The notes under the pieces are model-generated. The model was not told the DNA's origin. It searched no databases and saw only the letters and a list, made by a program, of their open reading frames with translations. Source: Pseudomonadota bacterium (GTDB lineage: Bacteria > Pseudomonadota > Gammaproteobacteria > Steroidobacterales > Woeseiaceae). From it: a DNA stretch of 64,000 bases. Made by a program: the position numbers and the translations under genes. The DNA lies in contig JADFNV010000005.1 of the NCBI GenBank assembly GCA_022563195.1, forward strand, positions 37,670 to 101,669, written 5' to 3'. The first letter of the stretch is position 1. Every line of letters starts with the position of its first letter. This document shows, in pieces, positions 40,319 to 50,933 of the stretch.

Positions 40319-41031
40319 ATCTGCAGCGGCTGGCCTCAGCGGATGATGTTGCGAAGGCCGGCGCAGAATTTATCTTCGCCCGCGCCGGGGAGGCGCTGGC
40401 ACGGCGGGATCGATTCATCCTGGCGTTGAGCGGTGGCAGCACACCGTGGCAGATGCTGCGCGAATTAGCGGCCTATGAGCTGCCGTGGAACAAGGTGCAT
40501 GTCCTGCAGGTAGACGAACGAGCCGTAGCCGATACGGACCCGGAGCGCAATCTGCTGCACATCCGAAAAGTATTTGCCGACCCTGTTTCGCTCCCGCCAG
40601 ATCATTTACACGCGATGCCGGTCGGTGCCGCAGACCTTCAAGACGGCGCGCGGCAATACGAGCGCGAGCTGGGAGAACTGGCCGGATCGCCACCGATAGC
40701 AGATGTCGTTCACCTCGGGCTTGGAACGGACGGTCACACCGCCTCGCTGCTTCCCGGTGATCCGGTGCTGGAGATTTCCGATCGAGACGTCGGCGTGACA
40801 GGCCCGTACAACGGCTGTCCTCGCATGACCTTAACCTATCCATTCATCGACAGGGCAAGACACATTTTGTGGCTGATCACGGGCGTCGGTAAAGCCGCGA
40901 TGACGGTTCGCCTGATTCTACAAGACGGCAGCATTCCCGCGGGGCGTGTCAGCCAGCAGCACGCAACCCTTATTGCCGATAGGGGGGCGATGCCTGTGAG
41001 CGATCACGATGGAGTGCGGCACTCGTGCTGA
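40315..41031 (+). CDS. pgl: 6-phosphogluconolactonase
   Basis: [36 protein letters not shown] start overlapping gnd stop. Confidence 0.9.
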   Translation: MNLQRLASADDVAKAGAEFIFARAGEALARRDRFILALSGGSTPWQMLRELAAYELPWNKVHVLQVDERAVADTDPERNLLHIRKVFADPVSLPPDHLHAMPVGAADLQDGARQYERELGELAGSPPIADVVHLGLGTDGHTASLLPGDPVLEISDRDVGVTGPYNGCPRMTLTYPFIDRARHILWLITGVGKAAMTVRLILQDGSIPAGRVSQQHATLIADRGAMPVSDHDGVRHSC

Positions 41032-42029
41032 AACTCGGTTACAAGGCATCGGCCGAGCAATTCGGCCCAAGAGAATTGCTGGACTTCGCCGTGATTGCCG
41101 AAGAAGTCGGTTTTGATTCGGTCATGGTCAGCGATCACTTTCAGCCCTGGCGACATCACGGCGGCCATGCACCCTATTCCTTCGCCTGGCTGGCGGCCCT
41201 GGGCGAACGCACATCCAGGGTCACAATCGGCACCAGCGTTGCGACGCCGACGTTTCGTTATCATCCCGCCGTCGTTGCGCAGGCGATGGCAACCATTGCC
41301 GTTCTGAATCCGGGCCGCGTCATTCTCGGTGTCGGCACCGGCGAGTCACTCAATGAAGTGCCGGCCACCGGGATGGAATGGCCGAAGTTCAAGGAACGTT
41401 TCGGTCGGCTTAGAGAAGCAATCGAATTGATGCGGGCTTTGTGGACGGAGGAACGCGTCAGTTTCGACGGCGAGTACTACAAGACCACGAACGCCACGAT
41501 CTACGACCGGCCCGATGAGCCGGTGCCGATCTATATCGCAGCCGCCGGTCCAACGGCATCACGCCTGGCCGGGCGCGTCGGCGACGGCTTTATCTGCACG
41601 AGTGGTAAGGCTCCGGAGCTATATCGCGAGACGCTGTTGCCCAATGTCCAGCTAGGTCTGGATAAAGCCGGTCGCGCAATGGATGACATCGAAAAGACGA
41701 TTGAAATGAAAGTCTCGTTTGATACGGATAAAGATCGCGCAACCGAGGATACGAGGCACTGGGCCGCGCTTGCACTCACGCCCGAGGAAAAGACCGGCGT
41801 CGACGATCCGATTGAAATGGAAAAACTCGCCGATGCGTTACCCACAGAGCGCGCCGCCAGCCGCTGGCTGGTTTCCGACGATCCCGATGAGCACATCGAG
41901 CAAATCACACCCTACATCGAACTCGGATTTACTCACCTGGTCTTTCACGCGCCGGGCCCGGACCAGGAACGCTTCCTGCGCCTGTATGCAAAAGAAATCC
42001 TGCCGAGAATCAGAAACAAATTCGGCTAG
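41025..42029 (+). CDS. fgd: F420-dependent glucose-6-phosphate dehydrogenase
   Basis: [96 protein letters not shown]...[18 protein letters not shown]. Confidence 0.93.
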   Translation: MLKLGYKASAEQFGPRELLDFAVIAEEVGFDSVMVSDHFQPWRHHGGHAPYSFAWLAALGERTSRVTIGTSVATPTFRYHPAVVAQAMATIAVLNPGRVILGVGTGESLNEVPATGMEWPKFKERFGRLREAIELMRALWTEERVSFDGEYYKTTNATIYDRPDEPVPIYIAAAGPTASRLAGRVGDGFICTSGKAPELYRETLLPNVQLGLDKAGRAMDDIEKTIEMKVSFDTDKDRATEDTRHWAALALTPEEKTGVDDPIEMEKLADALPTERAASRWLVSDDPDEHIEQITPYIELGFTHLVFHAPGPDQERFLRLYAKEILPRIRNKFG

Positions 42030-42119
42030 CTGTGGCAGCACAGACATTGGTGCTGACGATGTCGGCAGATTTGGGTAGAATCCTCGACAACGCTATCTCT
42101 TCGGGTTCTGGGGAAAGGC

Positions 42120-43952
42120 ATGTCGTCATTGTGGGGTGAGTTAAAACGACGCAACGTCGTGCGTGTTGCGATCGCCTACGCCATCGTCAGTTGGTTGATT
42201 TTGCAGCTGACGGATGTGCTGATGCCCCTGCTGAACCTGCCCGAGTGGACCGGCAGGCTCGTTATTCTCTTATTGCTTATTGGTTTTCCCCTGGCGTTGT
42301 TCTTTGCCTGGGCATTCGAACTTACGCCTGAGGGCATCAAGAAAGAAAAGGACATTGACCGGTCCGAGTCAGTCACGCATATCACGGGCCGCAAGCTCGA
42401 TTTCATGATTATTGGCGTACTCGCGGTTGCGCTGGCGTTTTTTGCCGTCGACAAATTTGTTCTGGATACGAGTCCGGCTTCAGGCGCCACAAAAGAGATC
42501 GCCGCCGCCGAAGTTCAGCCATCGATCGCCGTTCTGCCTTTTGTCAACATGTCATCGGACCCGGAGCAGGAGTACTTTTCGGATGGTTTGTCCGAAGAGA
42601 TACTGAACCTGCTGGCCAAAATTCCGGAACTGAAAGTAATCGGCCGCACATCGTCGTTTGCCTTCAAAGGCAAGAACGAGGATCTGCGGGTCATCGGCAA
42701 GGCACTCGGTGTAAGCACAGTGCTCGAAGGATCGGTTCGCAAGTCCGGGGAGCGGGTACGCATCACGGCGCAATTGATTGACGTCGCGGACGGCGCACAT
42801 CTCTGGTCCGACACCTATGACCGGACCATCACCGATATCTTTGCGGTGCAGGACGATGTTGCAGCGGCCATTATCGATGCGCTGCACATACACGTTGGCG
42901 CCGCTCCTACTCGTGGGCGTCCCACCGAAAATTCGGCAGCTTATGCACTGTATCTCAAGGCCAAAGCTGCGTTTAACGCGACGGAGTGGGCAGAATCCGA
43001 TGCGCATTTGCTAACAGCGATCGAACTCGATCCGAAATTTGCAGAAGCCTATGAAATGCTGGCATATAGCTATTGGTATCAGGCCGGATGGTTTCTCAAT
43101 GTCGCAGACGGACAACGGCTCACCTTTGAGACTGCTGCAAAAGCGCTTGCCATCGACTCGACTCTGGTGCTCGCGCAAGCGTTGTACCAATCGGCAAACA
43201 CCGAAAATTACTCGGTTCTGAATGCCATAGAGGCGTTCGAGCGGGCCTTGCGCGAACAGCCCGGCAATCCGGCGCATTTTGAGGCTTTGACCTGGTACGC
43301 GCTACAAACCGGGTATCTCCAGGAGTCGCTTCGACTGGCTGAACGGTTTGTCGATCTCGAGCCCTTGTTGCCGACCGCAAATCATGCCTTGGCCAATGCG
43401 CTCTATGCCGTGGGGCGTTTCAGCGAATTCAGTGCCGCACTGGAAGTCGCCGACCAATTGGGCAGCACCGCATCGAAATGGGTTGCTGGCGATGTGCACC
43501 TGGCGGATGAGCAGTATGAAAGCGCCATCGCCAGCTTTGAGGCCGCGATGGCGCAAATCGGATTACCCGGTGACTGGGTCAGGGACTTGGTGACCGGCGC
43601 CCGCGATCCGGCAACCGGTCAGGCACACCTGGACAGACGCATCCCCGAAATCGTCGCGTCAATGCCGGCAGAGAGTGCCTATAACATGCGAGGGTCTCTG
43701 AGCCTGTGGTATGTGTATTTTGGCTTCCTCGATCGCTACATTGAACTGATTCTCGATCTCGATATTGTCGACTCACAGTGGACGGATGCCGAGGTTCCTA
43801 TCCATGCCGGCACTGTATTCTGGCGCCAGGGCTTTACCGCGCATCCAGGGTATCTGGAAATAGCCGAATCCGCCGGCATCGTTGCAATGTGGGAGAAACG
43901 CGGCCCGCCGGATCTCTGTGAGAAGGTGGCCAGCCAGTGGGTCTGCGAATAG
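42120..43952 (+). CDS. TolB-N/TPR membrane protein (adenylate-cyclase-like family), intact paralogue
   Basis: GELKRRNVVRVAIAYAIVSWLILQ; SIAVLPFVNMSSDPEQEYFSDGLSEEILNLL...LEGSVRKSGERVRITAQLID; TPR repeats. Confidence 0.85.
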   Translation: MSSLWGELKRRNVVRVAIAYAIVSWLILQLTDVLMPLLNLPEWTGRLVILLLLIGFPLALFFAWAFELTPEGIKKEKDIDRSESVTHITGRKLDFMIIGVLAVALAFFAVDKFVLDTSPASGATKEIAAAEVQPSIAVLPFVNMSSDPEQEYFSDGLSEEILNLLAKIPELKVIGRTSSFAFKGKNEDLRVIGKALGVSTVLEGSVRKSGERVRITAQLIDVADGAHLWSDTYDRTITDIFAVQDDVAAAIIDALHIHVGAAPTRGRPTENSAAYALYLKAKAAFNATEWAESDAHLLTAIELDPKFAEAYEMLAYSYWYQAGWFLNVADGQRLTFETAAKALAIDSTLVLAQALYQSANTENYSVLNAIEAFERALREQPGNPAHFEALTWYALQTGYLQESLRLAERFVDLEPLLPTANHALANALYAVGRFSEFSAALEVADQLGSTASKWVAGDVHLADEQYESAIASFEAAMAQIGLPGDWVRDLVTGARDPATGQAHLDRRIPEIVASMPAESAYNMRGSLSLWYVYFGFLDRYIELILDLDIVDSQWTDAEVPIHAGTVFWRQGFTAHPGYLEIAESAGIVAMWEKRGPPDLCEKVASQWVCE

Positions 43953-44107
43953 CCCGCAGACGGCTTAGAATAAGGCTTCCCCGATATCATTTATCAGGCG
44001 GCTGTTGGCACGCGAATTCAGAAAAAAGCTGAAACTGGGACCGCCGTCGCAGATTTATGTAAAGCGAAAGTCTTATGGTTCCAGCTGGATTCTGATGGTC
44101 CAAAATC

Positions 44108-45256
44108 ATGCTTCTGAAGCAACTGCTACAACAGCCGCAAACCTCCTCGAAGTTGTTCGTCTGTGACCCATTTCGCGAGCCGGACCACGAGGAATTGGTC
44201 AAAGAGGTCATCGGCCTGGCGAATGCCGACGTTGACGGCCCCCGGTACATCCTCTTTGGGGTCAATGCGGGCGCCATGGAAGGCAGCGGCTACGTCGGTA
44301 TCGCCGACAGCGCCATGGCCAATCTAAAAAAAGCCCATCGGCTGATGTCCTCGATGATCGAACCGGTTCTGCACCTGGCGTTCATCTACGACAAAATCAA
44401 CAGCAAGCTCGTTGGCGCCCTTGAAATTGACGGTTGTGATGAGGGGCCCTATGTCGTCGGTCAGGATTTTTCCGAAGAGCTGTCGCGCGGTCGGTGCTGG
44501 ATCCGGGAAGGCCGCGAACTTCGCGCCGTCCATCAATCCGACCTGGCTTCAAAAAGCACACCCGCAGCGTCCGGGCCGCACAAGTTGATCGAAGCACCGC
44601 AGTTAAAAGTGGGTTTCAATGATCAGGCCGACTGCAAGTTGCTCGAGATGACCGTGCCGGACACGTCTGATCCACCGTTTGGCGGAGAAAAACAAAAGTT
44701 CAAGAAGTCTTTGAACCTGAAGCAGACGATCAAAAATGTTGTCGAGACGGTAACCGTTCAAATCTTGCGCCTTGGAAAGACGCAAAATACGACTGCGTCA
44801 ACCGATATGTTCAGCGAAACCGAGACAATATTTTCCGGCGCCGCTGACCACTACTATTTCGAAGAAAAAGCACTGCAATTGAATCTTTGTGTTTGCAACG
44901 AGGGTACGGAGAGCATCGAAGATGTGAGCATTGAACTCGGCTTCCCGCGAATTTCGGACTTCGAAATAGCCGATCACTTATACCTCAGTCCGTTTGACAA
45001 ACGCTCTTCGAATGAGATCAAGAATCTCGGCTACCCGAACGTAGAGGTCCTTGCCAAAGCAATCATGGTGCGAAGTTCATTGGATGTTCTAAATCCTGGC
45101 AGCCCGGTAAACGCGTTCAGATACGCGCTGCGTATGGCGGTGGGGCCCGGCATGCAGAAAAAGAAAATAGCGATCGTCTACAAGCTGCGTTGGCAAAACG
45201 AGGAAGTTATCGGTCAAGGACGCTTGAAGATCCAATTCGGCGAGATATCTGCCTGA
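44108..45256 (+). CDS. AlbA_2/Schlafen-like domain protein
   Basis: FREPDHEELVKEVIGLANADVDGPRYILFGVNAG. Confidence 0.6.
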   Translation: MLLKQLLQQPQTSSKLFVCDPFREPDHEELVKEVIGLANADVDGPRYILFGVNAGAMEGSGYVGIADSAMANLKKAHRLMSSMIEPVLHLAFIYDKINSKLVGALEIDGCDEGPYVVGQDFSEELSRGRCWIREGRELRAVHQSDLASKSTPAASGPHKLIEAPQLKVGFNDQADCKLLEMTVPDTSDPPFGGEKQKFKKSLNLKQTIKNVVETVTVQILRLGKTQNTTASTDMFSETETIFSGAADHYYFEEKALQLNLCVCNEGTESIEDVSIELGFPRISDFEIADHLYLSPFDKRSSNEIKNLGYPNVEVLAKAIMVRSSLDVLNPGSPVNAFRYALRMAVGPGMQKKKIAIVYKLRWQNEEVIGQGRLKIQFGEISA

Positions 45257-45270
45257 ACAAGCGTTCAAAT

Positions 45271-47529
45271 CTAGCCTTTCAACACCCGCTCCGCCGTCAT
45301 CGGTAACTCGTAAAGCGGCCTATCTATTGCATCCAGTATGGCGTTGCGAATAGCCGGGGCGGTAGGAATGATCGGTGATTCCGCGATGCCTTTGGCGCCG
45401 AGTGGCGCACCCGACGGTTCAGGTATTTCCAGCACCACCATTTCCATTTCCGGCATGTCGAACGCCATTGGAATCACGTAATTCTCCAGCGATGGATTCT
45501 GTGTGCGGCCTTCTTTAACGATGAGTTCCTCGCTCAATGCATAGCCGATGCCTTGTGCGACACCGCCCTCGATCTGCCCGAAAACGCCACCTGGATTGAT
45601 CATCTTCCCCGCATCGTGAACGGCGATGAGCCTTTCGACAGTGACCTGGCCGGTTTCGCAGTCAACCAGCACCTGTGCGATCTGCGTGCAGAATTGAAAA
45701 ACTTCCTGGCTGAAGCGGTAACCGTTCTTGGGAAATTCGGTTGGGTACTCGAAGTGCACGAGGCTCTCGGCACGCAGGGGTTTGCCCCAGTTGCTGCAAC
45801 GCAGCGCGAGATCCTTGACGGACATCTCGTGTGGTTCGCCATCGACAGTAAGATAGCCCGCTTTCAGATCGAGCCGGTCCTTGTCAATTTTCATTTTGCC
45901 GGCCGCCATCGTCAGCAAGGTGTCGCGAATCGTGTCGGCCGCCTCAAGTACGGCGTTGCCCGACACCATGGCTTGTCGGCTGGCGCAGGATGGTCCCGCA
46001 TCGGGCGCTTTGGACGTATCCGCCCTGACGACCCGGATGTCGGCCATGGGCACACCCAGTCTCTCGGCTGCGAGTTGTGCCATCACGGTGATGATGCCCT
46101 GGCCCATGTCGGCGGCGCCGCTTTGCAGGACCACGGATCCATCGCGATGCATTTGCAAAACCACGCCGGCATGATCGGCCAGTCCGCGCCCGAGTCCTGA
46201 GCCTTTGAGGATCGTCGCCATGCCGACACCGCGGCGCAGATGGGGGGCCGGTCGACGTTCGATTTGATCGCGATGTTCCCAGTCGATCATCGCCGCAGCT
46301 TTCCTGAGGGAGGCCTTCATCGCCGAACCTTCCCGTATCACAACGCCCGTGTACATTTTGGTGCCGGTCTCTACGCCGTTCGCTAAGCGTATTTCTAAAG
46401 GATCCATGCCCAGTTTGCGTGCCAGGTCGTCCATCTGCGATTCGTACACGAACGCGGCCTGCGGCGCACCGAAACCGCGGAACGCACCCGTGATGGGATT
46501 GTTGGTGCGCACGCCGATCTTCTCGACTTCGAGATTCTGCACTTTGTACGGTCCGCCGATGAACTCACCGAATTTGTTGAGTACTTCATGCGTTGCGTTG
46601 GTGTACGGACCCGCGTCAGCAATCGCCCTGGCTTTGACGGCGACGAGCTTGCCGTCTTTCGTGGCCGCCGTCGTGTACTCAACGATGAACGGATGACGCT
46701 TCACATGCGTCAGCATCGATTCCCTGCGTTCGCGGATGAGGTGCACGGGACGCTGTGCCGCATGGGCCAGGAGCCCTGCGTGTATTTGCACATGCGCTTC
46801 GTCCTTGGCGCCGAAAGCACCGCCTATATAAGGTGTAATGACGCGTACTTTGCTCTCCGGCATGGCCAGTGCCCGCGCGATCTGCATCCTGTCCCGGTGC
46901 GGCGCCTGGCAGGAGGAATAGACCGTGATTCCGCCTTCGGAATCAACGAGTCCAACGCCGCCTTCGGTCTCGAGGAATGCCTGTTCAGCCCATTGCGTGC
47001 GATAGGTGTTCTCGATCACGATATCTGCAGACGCGATCGCCGCCTCGACATCGCCCGCCCGGAACGTCTGTCTCATCATGACGTTGTCTTCGCCCGGCAC
47101 GATCTGATCGGCGCCCGGCTGCATGGCCTCAAGCGGATCGAAAATGCCCGGCAACTCTTCGTATTCGACCTCGATCGCCGCCAACGCCGCATCGGCCGTC
47201 CGCTCATCCACGGCCGCCACGGCGGCGACGGCATCTCCCTGGAAACGTACCTCGTCGACAACCAATAGTGGCTGGTCCGGCACCGCATACAGGTAACTGT
47301 TCTCTCCGGGAATATCGGCATGGGTGATTACCGCGAACACGCCTGGAATTTTTCTGGCCTTGCCGACGTCGAGTTTCACAACACGCGCCCGCGCATACGG
47401 ACTGTACAAAAGCTTGCCGCAAAGCAATCCCGGCAACTCTATGTCCGGACAGTAGCGGGCTTTGCCGGTCACGATCTCTTCCGCGCCCGGTGCGGCGACC
47501 CACTGACCGACGACCGATGTTTCAGTCAT
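45271..47529 (-). CDS. Molybdenum hydroxylase (xanthine dehydrogenase family) large Moco subunit
   Basis: Start MTETSVVGQWV; YIGGAFGAKDEAHVQI; NPITGAFRGFGAPQAAF; MGQGIITVMAQ. Confidence 0.92.
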   Translation of the reverse strand: MTETSVVGQWVAAPGAEEIVTGKARYCPDIELPGLLCGKLLYSPYARARVVKLDVGKARKIPGVFAVITHADIPGENSYLYAVPDQPLLVVDEVRFQGDAVAAVAAVDERTADAALAAIEVEYEELPGIFDPLEAMQPGADQIVPGEDNVMMRQTFRAGDVEAAIASADIVIENTYRTQWAEQAFLETEGGVGLVDSEGGITVYSSCQAPHRDRMQIARALAMPESKVRVITPYIGGAFGAKDEAHVQIHAGLLAHAAQRPVHLIRERRESMLTHVKRHPFIVEYTTAATKDGKLVAVKARAIADAGPYTNATHEVLNKFGEFIGGPYKVQNLEVEKIGVRTNNPITGAFRGFGAPQAAFVYESQMDDLARKLGMDPLEIRLANGVETGTKMYTGVVIREGSAMKASLRKAAAMIDWEHRDQIERRPAPHLRRGVGMATILKGSGLGRGLADHAGVVLQMHRDGSVVLQSGAADMGQGIITVMAQLAAERLGVPMADIRVVRADTSKAPDAGPSCASRQAMVSGNAVLEAADTIRDTLLTMAAGKMKIDKDRLDLKAGYLTVDGEPHEMSVKDLALRCSNWGKPLRAESLVHFEYPTEFPKNGYRFSQEVFQFCTQIAQVLVDCETGQVTVERLIAVHDAGKMINPGGVFGQIEGGVAQGIGYALSEELIVKEGRTQNPSLENYVIPMAFDMPEMEMVVLEIPEPSGAPLGAKGIAESPIIPTAPAIRNAILDAIDRPLYELPMTAERVLKG

Positions 47530-48019
47530 TACCCGCGCCTCCGTTCGCGGCCCGCATTTCCGCCGCGGCCTGCTGCACCGCCGTAACCACGGCCTGGTAG
47601 CCCGTGCAACGACAGAAATTGCCCGCAATCGCAGTCAAAATGTCGTCGCGCGTCGGGTTGTCGTTCGACTCGAGTAATGCATAACAGGAAATGAGCATCC
47701 CCGGCGTGCAGAAGCCGCATTGAAAAGCCCAGGTCTCGCCGAAAAGACGCTGCACCGGGTGCAATTGCCCGTCTTTGGCAATGCCTTCGATAGTCAGGAC
47801 GGAAGACCCATCCGCCTGCGGTCCCAGCACCATGCAGGAGTTCACGGGCTTGCCGTCGAGCAGCACCACACAGGCGCCGCAGTCGCCGGAACTGCAGCCA
47901 TCCTTGGTACCTGTGAGTCCCAGGTTCTGTCGCAGTATATAAAGGAGTGTTTTGCCGGGTTCCGCGGTAAGCTGCTCGATCTTGCCGTTCACTTCGAACT
48001 CGAACACCATCTCAGCCAT
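47522..48019 (-). CDS. Molybdenum hydroxylase [2Fe-2S] small subunit
   Basis: GTKDGCSSGDCGACVVLLDG; CGFCTPGMLISCYALL; NFCRCTGYQ. Confidence 0.95.
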   Translation of the reverse strand: MAEMVFEFEVNGKIEQLTAEPGKTLLYILRQNLGLTGTKDGCSSGDCGACVVLLDGKPVNSCMVLGPQADGSSVLTIEGIAKDGQLHPVQRLFGETWAFQCGFCTPGMLISCYALLESNDNPTRDDILTAIAGNFCRCTGYQAVVTAVQQAAAEMRAANGGAGND

Positions 48020-48890
48020 CAGCGGCACTCCCTCGCAGCTCGTCCCAGGTAGCAAATAATGCGCGTCGAACCAGGACCGCCGTCATCTGCAGACGGTAGC
48101 TATCCGACGCACGCACATCCGAGATTGGTGTGATCTCCTCCTGTGCCTTACTCGCGGCCGCAAGAAATACCTGCTCCGACGGTTCCTCGCCCACGAGAAT
48201 CTGCTCGGCGGCGGCCACACGATACGGCGTCGGCGCCACAGAACCCAACACGATGCGCGCCACGCTGATCGCGCCAGACTCATCGATCGAAAGCCTGGCC
48301 GCCACGTTGACCTGGGAAATCGCCATCGAGCGTCGCTGCCCGAGCTTGATGAATGCTGCGGCCGAATGCGCTGGCATCAGCGGCAGCCGGATTTCGGTCA
48401 AAATCTCATCAGGCTCCATCACGCTCTGACCCGGCCCGACAAAGAATTCCACCAATGGTAAAACGCGCTCGCCGGTGATTGAACTCAACGCGATATTGGC
48501 GTCGTAGGCAATCAGGGGCGGCACGAGATCCGCCGCGGGAGAGGCATTGACAATATTGCCGCCCAGCGTACCGCGGTTGCGAATGGGCGGCCCGGCAAAT
48601 TCGCGACATGCCGCCGGCATAGCCGGAAACAGGCTGGCCATATCGGCACTGGTGAGCAGCTGCTCCAGGGTCACGTAGGCACCTATGTGCATTGTATTGG
48701 CGGTCATGGACATGCTGTCGAGCGAAATGCGGCGCAGATCAATTAATAGCGCAGGTGAGAGGACTTTGTCGCGCATTCTGAGGATCAGGTCTGTGCCCCC
48801 CGCTATCACTCTCGCGTCAGCCCCATGCTCCTGCTTCAGCTGCAGGGCATCCGCAAGCGATGTTGGCGCAATGTACTCGTGAACGGGCAT
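48012..48890 (-). CDS. Molybdenum hydroxylase FAD-binding subunit
   Basis: ARVIAGGTDLILRMRDKV; RNRGTLGGNIVNASPAADLVPPLIA. Confidence 0.93.
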   Translation of the reverse strand: MPVHEYIAPTSLADALQLKQEHGADARVIAGGTDLILRMRDKVLSPALLIDLRRISLDSMSMTANTMHIGAYVTLEQLLTSADMASLFPAMPAACREFAGPPIRNRGTLGGNIVNASPAADLVPPLIAYDANIALSSITGERVLPLVEFFVGPGQSVMEPDEILTEIRLPLMPAHSAAAFIKLGQRRSMAISQVNVAARLSIDESGAISVARIVLGSVAPTPYRVAAAEQILVGEEPSEQVFLAAASKAQEEITPISDVRASDSYRLQMTAVLVRRALFATWDELRGSAADG

Positions 48891-49016
48891 GCAGACTTAG
48901 TGCATTCTTTCGCGTCGCATGTCAAGCCATTGATTGTCGTGACCGCCCGACGCCGATTAGCCCTCCACACCGCTCGCGCATGGCACAATGGGTAATTCGC
49001 AACACGAGGCCTTCCC

Positions 49017-50480
49017 ATGGTTGCTGACAGCGAAGTCGTCCCTTCAGCTGATGCCGCCGTAATTGAGCGCTTGCATCGCGTCTTCGAGGCACAGAGGCGG
49101 TCTTTTGAAGCTGACACTGATGCCGATCTCAAGACCCGTACCGATCGCATCAGTCGTGTTATCGCGATGGTGGTCAAGCATGCGGACCGTTTTGCCGCAG
49201 CCACGCACGCCGATTACGGTTCCAGGGACCCGCTGCTCGCCAAAGCCATTGATATGGTTAGCCTTGTCGATGGGCTTAAGCACGATCGCAAAACCGTCGC
49301 CCGCTTCAAACGCGGCGAGCGCCGTGCATCGGCGTTTCCACTCGGCCTGCTCGGCGGCAGATCACGAATTCACTACGAGCCGCTTGGTGTTATCGGCAAT
49401 ATCTCGCCGTGGAATTTCCCCATTTCTTTGTCTTTTTCGATGCTAGGCGCGGCCTTTGGCGCCGGTAATCGCGTCATGATCAAGCCCTCCGACCAGACAA
49501 TGCAAACGTCGCAGGCGATCGAAGCAGCGATACGCGAATATTTCGATGAGACCGAGCTTGCCGCTTTCGCCGGCGGCCTGGATCTTGCCGTTGCGTTCCC
49601 GAAGTTGCCCTTCGACCACCTGATGTTCACAGGCTCCCCGGCCCTGGCGCGCATCATCTGCGCCGAAGCCGCGAAAAACCTGACGCCCGTCACGCTGGAA
49701 CTCGGCGGCAAGTCACCCGTCATCATCAGTCGCACGGCCGATATCCGTGAAGCTGCGAGGCGCATCATGTGGGGCAAGGTCTTGAATGGCGGGCAAGTCT
49801 GTCTCGCACCCGATTATGCCCTGGTTCCGGCCGGGTGCGAGTCTGAGTTCGTCGACGCCGCGAGCAACGTCGTCAAAAAAATGTTCCCGACGATGCTGGA
49901 TAACGATCAATACGTGAGCTTCGTCAATGATCGGCATTTCGAACGCGTCAAGGGCTATCTCGACGACGCGCGGGCGAAAGGCGCGCAGATTGTCGAGGTC
50001 AATCCGGCCAACGAAGAGTTCCCGGATGCATCGCGCAAGATGCCGGTCACGTTCGTGCTCGGTGTGACCGATGACATGGTCATTGTGCGGGAGGAAATAT
50101 TCGGGCCCGTGCTCCTGATCAGGACCTATACCGATTTTGCCGACGCCATCGACACCATCAACTCGGGACATAAGCCGCTGGCGCTCTATTATTTCGGTAA
50201 GGACAATAAGGAGTGGCGCACGGTCCTCGAGGAAACCTCATCAGGCGGCGCCGTGCGCAATGATGTCATCGTGCACGTCATGCAACATGACCTGCCCTTC
50301 GGCGGTGTCGGCAATTCGGGTACTGGCCGCTACCACGGCATCGAAGGCTTCCACCGCTTCTCGAACGTGCGCAGTATTTACGAGCAAAGCAACTTCGCAG
50401 CAAAAGCTCTGCGGCTGGCGCTGAACTTTCCAATGCAGAACTTGCACCGCAAGATCGTTAAGACCAAGCTACAAAAATAG
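49017..50480 (+). CDS. Aldehyde dehydrogenase (coniferyl aldehyde dehydrogenase-like)
   Basis: GVIGNISPWNFPISLS; VTLELGGKSPVIIS; GKVLNGGQVCLAPDYALV. Confidence 0.9.
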   Translation: MVADSEVVPSADAAVIERLHRVFEAQRRSFEADTDADLKTRTDRISRVIAMVVKHADRFAAATHADYGSRDPLLAKAIDMVSLVDGLKHDRKTVARFKRGERRASAFPLGLLGGRSRIHYEPLGVIGNISPWNFPISLSFSMLGAAFGAGNRVMIKPSDQTMQTSQAIEAAIREYFDETELAAFAGGLDLAVAFPKLPFDHLMFTGSPALARIICAEAAKNLTPVTLELGGKSPVIISRTADIREAARRIMWGKVLNGGQVCLAPDYALVPAGCESEFVDAASNVVKKMFPTMLDNDQYVSFVNDRHFERVKGYLDDARAKGAQIVEVNPANEEFPDASRKMPVTFVLGVTDDMVIVREEIFGPVLLIRTYTDFADAIDTINSGHKPLALYYFGKDNKEWRTVLEETSSGGAVRNDVIVHVMQHDLPFGGVGNSGTGRYHGIEGFHRFSNVRSIYEQSNFAAKALRLALNFPMQNLHRKIVKTKLQK

Positions 50481-50500
50481 AACAACAAGAGGGGAACCCC

Positions 50501-50908
50501 ATGCAATTACCTATCACCGCGCTATATGCGGGGATCCTGACAATTTTCGCCCTGGTATTGAGTTTCCAGGCAGGCAGCTTTCGCGGCAAGTCCGGAATTT
50601 CTCTGCTGTTTGGCGACCCACCGAACATGGAACTCGTCCAGAAAGTCCGTGTACATCAGAATTTTCTCGAGTATGTGCCGATGATCGTGATCCTCATGGC
50701 CGTGATCGAACTCAACGGCGGATCGATTACGTTTCTGCACGCTATCGGGGCTTTATTGATCGTTGCGAGAATTGCGCACGCGCTAGGGCTCAAACACGAG
50801 ACGATGAGTCATCCGGGTCGGCTCATCGGCGCCGGTGGTACGGCGTTGATTACTCTCGTCACGGGCGTCTACACGTTGTGGATGGTTAGCGGGACCATGA
50901 TGGGCTGA
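50501..50908 (+). CDS. MAPEG family membrane protein
   Basis: VRVHQNFLEYVPMIVILMAVIELNGG; ARIAHALGL. Confidence 0.8.
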   Translation: MQLPITALYAGILTIFALVLSFQAGSFRGKSGISLLFGDPPNMELVQKVRVHQNFLEYVPMIVILMAVIELNGGSITFLHAIGALLIVARIAHALGLKHETMSHPGRLIGAGGTALITLVTGVYTLWMVSGTMMG

Positions 50909-50933
50909 GATCGCTCTGTCGCGCAGAGCGATC
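50909..50933. terminator. Bidirectional hairpin between convergent genes
   Basis: GATCGCTCTG-TCGCG-CAGAGCGATC, perfect 10 bp stem. Confidence 0.6.
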
